A DNA stretch of 64,000 bases from Streptococcus suis 10581 (GCA_000440235.1 ALKQ01000044.1:124001-188000), one strand, 5' to 3'. Counted from the first letter of the stretch, positions 10,201 through 18,188 are shown. Notes: a model not told the origin generated them from the letters alone. A program made the numbers and translations.

Positions 10201-10533
10201 AGGGAGACGATACTTTTTCAGTTCCCTAGCAGTTAAAGCTTGAAGAGGTGCAGCATTGACCTGATCAATATAAGCCGCCTTGCTCTCTTCTATGGCCTTT
10301 TTTTTATCTGTACGAAAGTTTTGAAGGTCGCTATCTCGCTTATTCTTCAACTCTTGATTGACTCTGGTCAATCGTTCAGGATTTTTATAAAATAGTTGCT
10401 CTGCCTGTTGTGACCTAGCCTTGATAATGCTCTGGCCATTGGCCTTTTGGAAGGAATAGGTCTTTTGAGCTTCTTTCCTTTCCTGTCGATAGGTTTTGCG
10501 GACAATCCTCATATTCTGTTTGGGACTGTTCAT
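7255..10533 (-). CDS. PrgK-like conjugation cell-wall hydrolase (LytM-like, lysozyme-like and CHAP domains)
   Basis: Membrane-anchored, multi-domain peptidoglycan hydrolase that would open the wall for the conjugation channel. The first 430 residues or so are very basic and helical, with repeated YRF/KFTYRGGK-type segments, and lie before one membrane span (about 437-462, ISWWIAGGVLLV). Outside the membrane comes a LytM/M23-like fold (about 640-730) without a visible HxH zinc motif, so probably inactive. A phage-tail-lysozyme-like domain follows (about 760-930, starting near AAVLGNWSVES), then a CHAP amidase (about 970-1092) with Cys in GQCTWG and His in GHVALVE. The three-domain order matches PrgK of pCF10. 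It is the last gene of the operon, 11 bases after virB4. Confidence 0.88.
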   Translation of the reverse strand: MNSPKQNMRIVRKTYRQERKEAQKTYSFQKANGQSIIKARSQQAEQLFYKNPERLTRVNQELKNKRDSDLQNFRTDKKKAIEESKAAYIDQVNAAPLQALTARELKKYRLPQMEDEYRSSKGRFKASQAEYRQARRKEIIDSVFNYGQNTKEETNFSRRQSNFQPYESKKSRVKVQVQLSRTERVKQIFQAKQFRFKKDTSQTNTEPTTNRTRSKSGWFWYDPTKGIQETSANHTGQRQEKSTEASRGRIRFKRVAKSAKETTKSNRFRYDSSETREKKAARDTAKADYKSRKADFNKGKKAYHFKRPRTKVNLASRFIVRETADLLADNDDLSDIRDIQQATRKTVNYSKFTYRGGKATVKATRGTYRFGKNRIANLRERTVNFRAGRGFKLNDPKRHVNQRIKRYIQRMRQNLVNSFKNTVNFIKSIPQLIQALFTNPISWWIAGGVLLVILMFSAFMSVSSRVLIQQDEFELTKAYQHMTWEDSENSINSDNGATYYTKIDDVMAYMNYRFQDYSLSDRTSESISSQIQDLNSTTGFTSSSSTTTQNETYKQYLSQLWKDLNGGDSIKSMASLYKENGKYGLTKEQIEELDEYKESGAYLGLYELDNPFQGQTVDDVLTMTYRYGYYNTDGKSAMSYHIILEAKQGQVIVAPMDGYIKLDGDDVLIVSSEGKIVEARLRMKDIATGRVQEGQKIYTGEIIGETKSDQGLKLYYQKYNDDKEKLVYVNPAFYFPNVVQVQTTILPSIGQFQGDEVGRAKQVYDFLKAKGASNQFIAAVLGNWSVESSVTSKRAEGDYLSPPVGATETSWDDDAWLSIGGPAIYNGSYPNIIHRGLGLGQWTDTADGSVRHTLLRNYATSKGKKWYDLDLQLEFMMEGDSPYYTNWVKKHMTDTGSPATLAQLFLIYWEGNAGDKLLERQSRAIEWFYQIEKGFSQAAAGTAKVDVKSLESIRGDLYDGIVPGGGDDMGYPWGQCTWGTAKRMNQLGLQLKGRDGSKIPIISTMGNGMDWVATASRLGGETGTTPRDGAIISFNLGDTYGHVALVEKVYPDGSFLISETNYNGSAYNPTGVVTFRTISGADASMNFAYTQK

Positions 10534-10544
10534 AGCCTAGCCTC

Positions 10545-12911
10545 CTAACCTGTCATATTGTTTGGATCTGTACTCATAATTTTGTATAAGTCCAAGTGTG
10601 TCGGAATTTTGTTTCTGAATGGCACGACCGTTCCACCTGCCTTAATCAGACCAGCACCTTTTTCTGGATTGCGAACATACTTTTCCAATTCCCCAGAAAG
10701 CCCTAGCATATCAACCAGTTCCTCACGATCGTTTTTAGCTTGCTTGAGCAGGATCATAAATTCACTATTGGCAATGATACGACGACCATTCGGATCGAGC
10801 AAGAGCGTTTCAACGTTTTGTGTGATACCTGTCGGGATACCGCCATACTTACGAATACGACTCCATAACTTGAAGAAGAAATCACTAGCGTACTCATCAT
10901 CCAACATTAGCTGCATCTCATCAAAATAAATCCAGGTGGTAATACCAAGTTTTTGGTTACGAACAACCCTATTCCAAATCTGATCAAACACAACCATCAA
11001 AGCAACAGGTTTCAACTCTTCACCCAGCTTCTTCACGTTGTAAATCAGGAAGTTATTGTTGATTTGGACATTGGTCTTATATGAAAATATGTCTAGCGAG
11101 CCTTCTACATACAACTCCATATCCAGTGCCAACTGCTGCGCCTCATCTTCTGACTGCTCCTTCAAAACAAATAGCCATTCTTTCAGAGTCGGCTTCTCAA
11201 AGTCGCGATAGGTCAACCGAGTTACACGGTCAATCAGCGACTTTTCACGTCCTGTCATGCGACGATCTAATAACTTACCAATCCAAGATAAAAGGAACTC
11301 CGACTTGATACGAATTGGGTCATCATCAATGTTATCCTCAGACAAATCTAGCACATTGATAAAGGTCCTTGAGTCTGGTGCAATGTCTATTCTTTCTCCA
11401 CCAAAAGACTCACCGATAATAGAGTATTCATTTTCAGGATCGACTACGATAATCTCCGTCTTCTCATCATTGTTTTTTAATTTGGTCGAGACGATTTCAT
11501 ACTTTGTAGCCATCCCTTTTCCCGAACCAGATGTACCTAAAATCAAGCCTGAAGGAGTGTTCAACTTCTGTCGATCAATCGTAATAATATTGTTTGAGAT
11601 CTGGTTAATACCGTAGTATTTTCCACCAGTATCTTGCAAATCAACAGAAGTCCACGGAGAGTTGACAGCAATATTGCTAGTCAATAAACTTCTTGTCACA
11701 TCTTTGAGGTAGTTAAAACCAAACGGCAATAGAGCATTGAAAGCTGGCTCTTGCATGTAGGTCAATTTCTCAATAATCAAGTCATTAGAACTAGCTACTC
11801 GCTTGACCTCATCCAGTCCTTCTTTCAAATCTTCCTTAGTGTCCGCAAAGATACCAATCAGGTAAGTTGTATCAAAAATCTTGTCTCCAGTTTTTGTGAT
11901 TGTATCAATTAGATCATCTGCTTCTTCCAGATTGCTTTCTAGCCCCATACTGGTCTTCTCAGTAAAGATACCATTACGAGCATTCTTTTGCTGATCCTGC
12001 ACTTTCTGAAGTTCCATTAGCCCTTTCTTAGTCTTAACAGACTTAATAGAACTTGATTTATCGGGTGCTTGGGCATGGATACTGATTAGCAGCTCACGGT
12101 CAGCTCGTATCAGCTCACGAACAAAGCGATCACCTAACTCTGCTCCATATTCACGAATATAGACAATCTGTAGATATTTATCATCAATCTGAATATAGTC
12201 TTTATCTTTGAAGCTGAGCATAGCTGGAGCAACGAAATCACGACTTGTTAGACCTGTCAAGGTCATATCTCGATAAGAGAAAGGAATATGATTATCCCCT
12301 CGTAGAATGTCTGCTAAAGCATTGACGCGGGCCTCTCCTTCGAGCAAATCAAAACCTGCTTCAATTTCGGAAAAACCTGTCTTGAAGTGTTCTCCGATTT
12401 CTGACAGAGAACGATAGGCTTGCTTGGCATTGTTGCTGCTGCGACCAAATGTGATGTATTTCATCGTAGAGAAATTATTCTCTCCCGATTGGAAATTTCT
12501 ATCTAACATCCCATTCAGTTCATCACGGTAATCTCCCAAACCGTCCTCTTGTTCCTCGTAGAGAACCCCTTTCTTGAATCTCTCAATATCAATCCGACGA
12601 TTGAATAGGGTCAGCTGAAAAGAAGTATGCTCATCAAGAGAGTTAATCAAATCTGAGTACTTCTCCATGATTGCCCCCTTATCATCCATTGATACGGTCT
12701 GATAGTTGACGTCTCCCAGACGATAGCTTTGAGAGAAATGACTATCTGTTACCTGCATTAGACCGTTTGGAAAAAGGGCTTGGTAAGCTAAGGTATTGGC
12801 ACTGGTCGCTGCCAAAGTGTCTTTGATCCGCTTGGCTCTCATTTTCTCTGCTTCAGTCTTCTTCCCAGCTGGCTTCTCTGATTTTGTCTTTTTTTGAAAT
12901 AGGCTTTTCAT
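10545..12911 (-). CDS. virB4: VirB4-family conjugation ATPase
   Basis: Cytoplasmic/membrane-associated ATPase that powers assembly and substrate transfer of the type IV secretion channel. 788 residues, the usual family length. Walker A is GTSGSGKG at about 459 and Walker B is WIYFDEMQL at about 657, within the FtsK/HerA-type C-terminal domain; the N-terminal half is the VirB4 channel-docking domain. The start at 12911 has GGAGG five bases upstream, whereas the in-frame ATG at 12923 overlaps that ribosome site and is unlikely. The first 59 bases overlap the end of the PrgI-like gene in another frame, which implies translational coupling. Confidence 0.95.
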   Translation of the reverse strand: MKSLFQKKTKSEKPAGKKTEAEKMRAKRIKDTLAATSANTLAYQALFPNGLMQVTDSHFSQSYRLGDVNYQTVSMDDKGAIMEKYSDLINSLDEHTSFQLTLFNRRIDIERFKKGVLYEEQEDGLGDYRDELNGMLDRNFQSGENNFSTMKYITFGRSSNNAKQAYRSLSEIGEHFKTGFSEIEAGFDLLEGEARVNALADILRGDNHIPFSYRDMTLTGLTSRDFVAPAMLSFKDKDYIQIDDKYLQIVYIREYGAELGDRFVRELIRADRELLISIHAQAPDKSSSIKSVKTKKGLMELQKVQDQQKNARNGIFTEKTSMGLESNLEEADDLIDTITKTGDKIFDTTYLIGIFADTKEDLKEGLDEVKRVASSNDLIIEKLTYMQEPAFNALLPFGFNYLKDVTRSLLTSNIAVNSPWTSVDLQDTGGKYYGINQISNNIITIDRQKLNTPSGLILGTSGSGKGMATKYEIVSTKLKNNDEKTEIIVVDPENEYSIIGESFGGERIDIAPDSRTFINVLDLSEDNIDDDPIRIKSEFLLSWIGKLLDRRMTGREKSLIDRVTRLTYRDFEKPTLKEWLFVLKEQSEDEAQQLALDMELYVEGSLDIFSYKTNVQINNNFLIYNVKKLGEELKPVALMVVFDQIWNRVVRNQKLGITTWIYFDEMQLMLDDEYASDFFFKLWSRIRKYGGIPTGITQNVETLLLDPNGRRIIANSEFMILLKQAKNDREELVDMLGLSGELEKYVRNPEKGAGLIKAGGTVVPFRNKIPTHLDLYKIMSTDPNNMTG

Positions 12912-13212
12912 ATGTTCCTCCATTTAATGTCCGTACAGGGACTCGCATTTCCCAATTTAAGCGATATTTGATATAGGTCTCAAAAAAGAGATGTTGAGGC
13001 TTGTATATCCCAAGTAGCAACATTGGTGTTGTAAATCCAAAGACGATAGTATAGATAAACCAGTCTCCGAACTTCCAGAAAAAAGGGTTTATGGCTAATA
13101 TCGACATTGTCAATACCAAAGCTGGCAGGACAAATAGCATCTGCCTTGTCGTAAAACCAAGCCAAGCTCTGTGCTGGTACTTGGCTATATCTTTGAAAAT
13201 TCTTGTATTCAT
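12853..13212 (-). CDS. PrgI-family (VirB3-like) membrane protein
   Basis: Small inner-membrane subunit of the conjugation channel. It has 119 residues, with two hydrophobic helices at about 25-70 (MLFVLPALVLTMSILAI, then WFIYTIVFGFTTPMLLLGIY) and a basic C-terminal segment. PrgI proteins are always encoded next to VirB4, as here, and serve as its membrane partner. The last 59 bases overlap virB4 in a different frame, longer than a simple stop-start overlap, so virB4 translation may depend on ribosomes finishing this gene. The ATG at 13212 has AAAGG upstream. Confidence 0.85.
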   Translation of the reverse strand: MNTRIFKDIAKYQHRAWLGFTTRQMLFVLPALVLTMSILAINPFFWKFGDWFIYTIVFGFTTPMLLLGIYKPQHLFFETYIKYRLNWEMRVPVRTLNGGTYEKPISKKDKIREASWEED

Positions 13213-13251
13213 AACGTACCTTTCTAAAAGAAAGTAGCGAGCCGTGACCCA

Positions 13252-14070
13252 CTACATTCCCATAATATTCCTTGCTGTTCGCTGTGTACCAACTAAGACG
13301 ATGATTAAAAGAACGGCTTGTACCAACGCCGCAATAACCGCCATAAAGAGATTATCGCTACCAGAGGTTGCATTCTTGAAAAGTGATATAAAAGCTACTG
13401 TCATAAAGATGAGGACACCTTGTATACTATAAGCAATCACATTCTTAAAAAAGCCTATCCCTACACTACGCCACTCCTCATGCACCAGGGTCGCTATGGC
13501 TAGAGGAGTGAAAGGAATCATCAAGTAAAGTTGGATAAAACGCAGAGTAATCAATACATTCACAATCGCTGCACTTATCAAGCGACAAAGAAAAATGATA
13601 AAGGCAATCAATCCTAGAATCATATTTCCGATGTTACCTTGACCCTTAAAGCCAGAGAAGGTATCATAGCTAACTCCACCTTTAGCCACAATTTTACTAG
13701 CTCCTTCAATGATATAGATACCGACACCCAGAATCATTTCAATTAGTGTCATGGCATTTGGGAGAAAAATTACAACCATAGCCAGCTTCATAATCAAGGG
13801 GGCAAAATGTTCAAGAGTGGCTTTTCCTTCAATGGCAGCCAGTCTGCGTGCTAGGTTAGAAAACTCCATGACCAGCAGAACAGTCATAATGGCTATACCT
13901 ATTGGAGTTGTTACCTGCTTGGTAATTGCTGATACAAAGTTCCAAACAGTCGGGTTATAGTTGGAGAGATTTTTGAGTAGGTCTGCCGTTGACTGTAAAT
14001 CAACGGTAAATCCCTCAAACAGCGTCTCAACAGATACTTTTTCGGTCGCAAGAAATGGTAGTACTATCAT
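13252..14070 (-). CDS. VirB6/TrbL-like polytopic conjugation membrane protein
   Basis: Polytopic membrane component of the transfer channel, of the TrbL/VirB6-like type (PrgH in pCF10). It has 272 residues with about five to six hydrophobic helices: 55-75 (TPIGIAIMTVLLV), 90-120, 145-180, 190-205 and two near the C-terminus (AVIAALVQAVLLIIVLVG). A periplasmic-type N-terminal stretch precedes the first helix. GGAGG lies upstream of the ATG at 14070. It sits between the pilin-like gene and the PrgI-like gene in conserved order. The assignment rests on membrane topology and gene position as much as on sequence. Confidence 0.85.
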   Translation of the reverse strand: MIVLPFLATEKVSVETLFEGFTVDLQSTADLLKNLSNYNPTVWNFVSAITKQVTTPIGIAIMTVLLVMEFSNLARRLAAIEGKATLEHFAPLIMKLAMVVIFLPNAMTLIEMILGVGIYIIEGASKIVAKGGVSYDTFSGFKGQGNIGNMILGLIAFIIFLCRLISAAIVNVLITLRFIQLYLMIPFTPLAIATLVHEEWRSVGIGFFKNVIAYSIQGVLIFMTVAFISLFKNATSGSDNLFMAVIAALVQAVLLIIVLVGTQRTARNIMGM

Positions 14071-14091
14071 ATCTCTGCCACCTCCTTCGTC

Positions 14092-14355
14092 TTACATCTT
14101 AGCTTGATCCAACAAGAGTGCTGCCGCTCCAATAATTGCTCCACCAATAATCTTGAAAAAGCCACCCATAACAGCAACTCTGTTCCCGTTCTCGCCAAAG
14201 TTTGTACCAATGTCCAAAGCTCCTAAGAAAATGAGAACAATTGCTCCTGCATAAGCACCTTTTTGGAAAAGTGCAACGACTTCATTATAGGCATTGGTTG
14301 CTTGACCATTTGCGAATGGCAAGTTTAGGTTAGTTACATCAATTGTAGGTTTCAT
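14092..14355 (-). CDS. Small pilin-like (VirB2/PrgF-type) membrane protein
   Basis: An 87-residue protein with two hydrophobic helices (AYAGAIVLIFLGALDIG and GGFFKIIGGAIIGAAALLL) and a short polar N-terminus. Small two-helix proteins at this position, between VirD4 and VirB6-like genes, are the VirB2-like channel subunits of Gram-positive conjugation systems. AAGGAG precedes the ATG. It is 21 bases upstream of the VirB6-like gene and 30 bases downstream of virD4. Its function is inferred from size, topology and synteny. Confidence 0.75.
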   Translation of the reverse strand: MKPTIDVTNLNLPFANGQATNAYNEVVALFQKGAYAGAIVLIFLGALDIGTNFGENGNRVAVMGGFFKIIGGAIIGAAALLLDQAKM

Positions 14356-14385
14356 GTGTTTCTCCTTAAAATAAATAGTTTTTTA

Positions 14386-16272
14386 TTAAGCTATTCTGAC
14401 CTGATTGTTCAGGTCAGCAGTTTTATGGTCACTTGGGTCAAATGGTTTCGTTTCTTCTAACTGAGCGATGTCATAGTCCCACCAGTTAGGCGAGTCTGGA
14501 TCATCTGCTAGATATTTCCAATTTGGATGAGACTTGGGAGGGAAATACTTCTGCGACTTGAAGATTGGCACGTTGGCGATACTGACAAGGCAGGTATCAC
14601 GAGGCATATTTTTTATCTCGTCAACAGTCATCAATTCTCGGCCCTGCTTCTGGTGTGAAACACTTCCTCCACCCTGCATACCGTAAGATTGACTGGTGCT
14701 GACAACATCAATGGTCTGCTTCCCTGTCAGCTCACTCATGAACTTAAAGGTCTCCTTCTCATTTCCTCCCAGATAGAGAAGAGTGTCACAGTTACCAATA
14801 ATCGTCTTCCAGGCTTCTTTTTCTTTATAAAGTCCCTGAAGCTGTGGAAGATCCTGAAAGATGGGAACAAGCGAAATATTCCTAGATCGAACCGTTGCCA
14901 TCAAGACTTCGAAATCAGTAATAATACCAGTGTTAGCACACTCATCCATCTCAAAGCGAACGTGTATTGGCAGTTTACCCTTGTAGACCGTATCTGCCTG
15001 TCTCGTCAGCATATTAAAGACGGTGCTGTAAAAGAGAGCTGTAAGGAAAGAGAAGGTCTTGTCATTATCAGGAATAACCAAATAGACAATGGTCTTCTGC
15101 GTCCCCCAGGTGAGAATATCCAGACTATCCTTTTCCGTTATGTCGATAACACTTTGAATGTTGAAAGTAGCAAACTTAGCAGTTGCGACCGCAATCACGC
15201 TATCTAGTGTCTTGTCCTTATAGTTTTGGAAGTCCAGCCAATTCCTCATAGTAAAGTTCTCTGTGCCGTAGATAGCAGCATACTTGTCAAACATAATCTC
15301 CAACACACTTCTTTTCTGACCTTCCTCTTTAGATAGGAGCTTGATGAGACGACCTATTTCTGTAAAGGAAGGATAATAGCCACGGTCTCTGTCCTTTTCT
15401 AGCTTCTTGCGCTCTTCATTCAACTGCTTTTCCTGTTCACTTGAACTTAGCTTTCTAAAGCGTTCTTGTTCAGCAGGAGTCCGTGGTGGACGGTAAAAAT
15501 CAACCAAATAGGAGGCAATGGCACGAACTAAAATCATGGTAGATTCGTCCCAGAATGGATCACTCTTTGTGCCAGTTCCTTTGGTGTTATTGAAATAGGT
15601 CGTCAAAATCCTATTTAGGTCATTTTCTGTGTCTACATAGCGAAAAGGGTTGAAGCCATGGCAGTTCCGCATATTGACCAAATCAAATATCTTAATCTGG
15701 TAGCCCTGGTCTAAGAAGAATTTTCCTGTCTTCTCCGCCAGATGATCCTTTGGATCTACTACAACGTAAGAACAAGCTGCCTGAATAATATTTGGCTTCA
15801 CAAAACGGAAAGTTTTACCCGAACCAGAACCACCAAAACAGATTGTATTTTTGTTTCGGTCATAACGTAAGGGCTTGTTTTCCGTCAAGGTTAATCGTTC
15901 AGTTGCTGACAGGATAATATCATTCTCAGGCTTCTTGCTCCAGAATTTCTTAGCTTCAGCTTTTGTACCAAATCTAGCACTACCATGTTCCTCACCACTA
16001 CGGTAATTGCGAACATTGACAGCTTGATAGATATAAGCCATTAGCCAAATCGTAAAGCCGACAAAGAAAGCTATCATAGAGTGAACTGAAAAGCTAAAAA
16101 GAATAGGACGTGTACTTAGTTCTGAGGGCAAGCTATCTAAAGCAGTATTGAAGCGTTCCAAAAGCGGAAGGTGTTCCAGACTGCCATAGAGTAAGGTAAC
16201 TCGATGAAGGAAGTAGCCAAAGGCCAATCCCATCACCGCAAAGACAGTCAGTTTCACAGGATTATGCTTCAT
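14386..16272 (-). CDS. virD4: VirD4-family type IV coupling protein
   Basis: Coupling ATPase that links the relaxase-DNA complex to the secretion channel. 628 residues with two N-terminal membrane helices (about 8-30 and 62-88), then a cytoplasmic nucleotide-binding domain. Walker A is GGSGSGKT at about 145-152 and Walker B is RFEMDECANTG at about 437. The charged insert near 280-300 (RKLSSSEQEKQLNEERKKLEKDRD) resembles the all-alpha-domain region of the family. The start codon overlaps the upstream stop as ATGA, so the gene is translationally coupled to the PcfB-like gene, matching the PcfB-PcfC pairing in pCF10. Confidence 0.96.
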   Translation of the reverse strand: MKHNPVKLTVFAVMGLAFGYFLHRVTLLYGSLEHLPLLERFNTALDSLPSELSTRPILFSFSVHSMIAFFVGFTIWLMAYIYQAVNVRNYRSGEEHGSARFGTKAEAKKFWSKKPENDIILSATERLTLTENKPLRYDRNKNTICFGGSGSGKTFRFVKPNIIQAACSYVVVDPKDHLAEKTGKFFLDQGYQIKIFDLVNMRNCHGFNPFRYVDTENDLNRILTTYFNNTKGTGTKSDPFWDESTMILVRAIASYLVDFYRPPRTPAEQERFRKLSSSEQEKQLNEERKKLEKDRDRGYYPSFTEIGRLIKLLSKEEGQKRSVLEIMFDKYAAIYGTENFTMRNWLDFQNYKDKTLDSVIAVATAKFATFNIQSVIDITEKDSLDILTWGTQKTIVYLVIPDNDKTFSFLTALFYSTVFNMLTRQADTVYKGKLPIHVRFEMDECANTGIITDFEVLMATVRSRNISLVPIFQDLPQLQGLYKEKEAWKTIIGNCDTLLYLGGNEKETFKFMSELTGKQTIDVVSTSQSYGMQGGGSVSHQKQGRELMTVDEIKNMPRDTCLVSIANVPIFKSQKYFPPKSHPNWKYLADDPDSPNWWDYDIAQLEETKPFDPSDHKTADLNNQVRIA

Positions 16273-16763
16273 CGAACCAACTCCCTGTCCTTTACTGCTC
16301 CCTTCTCAAAGACGACATCTCCCTTAGCTTTTGAAATTTCCTCATTAAGGGTCTTGTCTTTTGTCATGTCCTTAAACATCTCTGGATTGTCCGCTAACTC
16401 TTCCAATAATTGAGTAAGGTGTTCATCCAAGACACTCTTATCTTTGGTGTAAAAGTAGAGAGTGTTGTTAACCCATGTATAGGCTAGAGGAAAATTCCGC
16501 TCCTCCATCAGCTGGTTAAACTTCTCAAAGTCCACTTCCTTGTCGGATAAACCTGACAAGGTTTCATCCAGTCGGATTGTGCTAATTTGGTAGGGACTAT
16601 TGAGCAAGGTCTCTAATTCCTGTCGCCCAATCTTATATGCCGAATTCTCACCAGTCAGGTGTTGAGCTGTAAAAGCAAGTAGGCGATACAAGTTTCTGAC
16701 TGTGAAAATAGCACTGCGTTCCAGGTACTGAGCTGCCTGTCTATCCTGTTGTTCTGTCGACAC
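16269..16763 (-). CDS. PcfB-like (DUF3801-type) accessory conjugation protein
   Basis: A 164-residue soluble protein. The central part (GRQELETLLNS, then FEKFNQLMEERNFPLAYTW and LYFYTKDKSVLDEHL) has the pattern of the DUF3801/PcfB family, whose members sit immediately before VirD4 genes and help deliver the relaxosome to the coupling protein. The start is a GTG at 16763 with a GGGGG ribosome site. It overlaps the previous gene by 23 bases and shares an ATGA junction with virD4. The family assignment is by pattern and position; sequence similarity alone is modest. Confidence 0.65.
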   Translation of the reverse strand: MSTEQQDRQAAQYLERSAIFTVRNLYRLLAFTAQHLTGENSAYKIGRQELETLLNSPYQISTIRLDETLSGLSDKEVDFEKFNQLMEERNFPLAYTWVNNTLYFYTKDKSVLDEHLTQLLEELADNPEMFKDMTKDKTLNEEISKAKGDVVFEKGAVKDRELVR

Positions 16764-17052
16764 GGCGATACCCCCTTCCTGTTAGTTGCAAATGCCCTGC
16801 TGGCATCCTTCTGGCTACTAGGGTTTTATTGACCATAATCGTATCAATTGCCTCTAACATAACTCGCCCATAGGGTTCACGCAAGGTTATTTCCTTCTTC
16901 TCGCCATCTACAACTCCCGCTCTTGTGAACTCAATAAAGTCTTGCCTGAGAATAGAATTGGTATAAGAGAATGGAATCTGCCTTTTTAAGCGAATAGTGT
17001 AGCCACCCAGCTTCCCCATCTGCTTCAAGTCGCTTAGTGTTACGATATTCAT
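16741..17052 (-). CDS. Conserved hypothetical, first gene of the transfer operon
   Basis: A 103-residue basic soluble protein (LGGYTIRLKRQIPFSYTNSI near the N-terminus; HLQLTGRGYRRVDR at the end). I do not recognise a domain. A strong GGAGGTAG ribosome site precedes the ATG. It is the promoter-proximal gene of the operon leading to virD4 and virB4 and overlaps the PcfB-like gene by 23 bases, so a role in transfer or its control is plausible but not shown. Confidence 0.7.
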   Translation of the reverse strand: MNIVTLSDLKQMGKLGGYTIRLKRQIPFSYTNSILRQDFIEFTRAGVVDGEKKEITLREPYGRVMLEAIDTIMVNKTLVARRMPAGHLQLTGRGYRRVDRTTG

Positions 17053-17230
17053 CTATAAGCCTACCTCCACATTGTATTTGAGTACATACGACATATTCGA
17101 ATGTACCTATCCCTAATTCTACGGATTTTCAGTTTCTTTTCTTCTTTAACAAGAGAACTTCAATCGCTTTTACAATAGAAACTCTCGTTCTATTCTAATT
17201 TTAATAATCGTTATAAATCAGACGATTTTT

Positions 17231-17251
17231 TCTGTTAGAATTTCTAACAGA
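17231..17251. promoter_or_regulatory. 21-bp perfect palindrome of TCTGTTAGAA half-sites
   Basis: TCTGTTAGAA, one T, then TTCTAACAGA form a perfect 10+1+10 dyad midway between the divergent transfer operon and parA. The same half-site is repeated upstream of the adhesin (4319-4352). It is probably a binding site for an ICE-encoded regulator. Confidence 0.55.
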
Positions 17252-17327
17252 GACCCAAACGCTTATTGGATTTGTTTCTCTAACTTGTTTATACTGATAA
17301 AAAATCACAATTTTTCGATTAGAATAC

Positions 17328-17356
17328 TTGACAGAAGTATAGTCATCGACTATAAT
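17328..17356 (+). promoter_or_regulatory. parA promoter with ICE-wide 17-bp operator
   Basis: TTGACA (17328-17333), a 17-base spacer and TATAAT (17351-17356) form a consensus promoter. TATAGTCATCGACTATA (17338-17354) is a TATAGTC-N3-GACTATA palindrome covering the spacer and the -10. Autoregulation by the ParA/ribbon-helix-helix pair is the simplest explanation. Confidence 0.8.
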
Positions 17357-17385
17357 AGTCTTATACTAATAACGAGGTAATGAAA

Positions 17386-18177
17386 ATGAAAGTGATTGTC
17401 ATTAACAACAAAAAAGGCGGAGACGGTAAATCCACCCTCGCCAAAAACCTAGTGAAATACCTGTCGCTCTACGGAAAGACCATCCTTTTTGACAGTGACG
17501 AGCAAGCCAACTCTACGAGCTGTTTTGTAAGTAAAGTTGATCCAGTTCATCATCTGGCCAATATCTTTCGGAAGCAACCTGTCACTCCTATATCTGTAAC
17601 AGAAACAATCGATCTGATTGCTGGCTCTCCAGACTTAAAGGAAGTTAATGCTGAGTTGTATACGAAGAACAACAAGGAGCAGATTTTCCTAACCTGGCTA
17701 AAGAAAAACCAACTTGACAACTACTACGATTATGTAGTGATTGATACCCACAATGATACAGGAAACATCACAACCAATATGTTTCTTGCTGCCGATATTA
17801 TTCTAGGTATCTCTTCACCGTCCTTTGATAGCTTGTCAGGACTTCTGGCACTCGATAGCTATGTTGCTGACTTGAAAGAAGACTTCATCAACCTAGAAAC
17901 TGGCCAAAGCCTAGTTAAGGGAAAACTCTACTTCATCGGTAACAAGATTGAGCATAATACTTCATCTAGTAAAAAGTTTATCGAAGCTATTTCTAGCTAT
18001 GATAACTACTTAGGACATCTTGAAAAGAGAGAAATCTTCAACGAGGCCAATAACCTTCGGACAACCATCTTTGACCTCTGCCGAGAGAAAAAATACCAGA
18101 CCGCATCCCACAGACAATTTATTGAACGCACAACCACATTCTTTGACAGTATCAAGCAAATCATTGACGCAGCATAA
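17386..18177 (+). CDS. ParA-type partition ATPase
   Basis: Walker-type ATPase that positions or stabilises the element in its circular form. 263 residues from the ATG at 17386, which lies eight bases after GAGG; the ATG at 17380 is too close to that site. The deviant Walker A motif KKGGDGKSTLAK lies at about residues 9-20, with aspartate in place of the usual valine. The DSDEQANS and YVVIDTHNDT motifs correspond to the switch and Walker B regions. The ribbon-helix-helix partner gene starts 11 bases downstream. The promoter is strong and covered by a palindrome. ParA genes are common on replicating ICEs and RepA_N plasmids. Confidence 0.92.
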   Translation: MKVIVINNKKGGDGKSTLAKNLVKYLSLYGKTILFDSDEQANSTSCFVSKVDPVHHLANIFRKQPVTPISVTETIDLIAGSPDLKEVNAELYTKNNKEQIFLTWLKKNQLDNYYDYVVIDTHNDTGNITTNMFLAADIILGISSPSFDSLSGLLALDSYVADLKEDFINLETGQSLVKGKLYFIGNKIEHNTSSSKKFIEAISSYDNYLGHLEKREIFNEANNLRTTIFDLCREKKYQTASHRQFIERTTTFFDSIKQIIDAA

Positions 18178-18188
18178 AGGAGACTACC

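Larger units (their letters stand above)
17053..17385. other. Divergent control region between the transfer operon and parA
   Basis: This 333-base AT-rich region has no gene. It contains an inverted repeat GTACAT/ATGTAC (17082-17106) in the transfer-operon leader, the TCTGTTAGAA palindrome (17231-17251), and the parA promoter with its operator (17328-17356). A convincing promoter for the transfer operon on the minus strand is not obvious, so activation may be needed. Confidence 0.7.
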
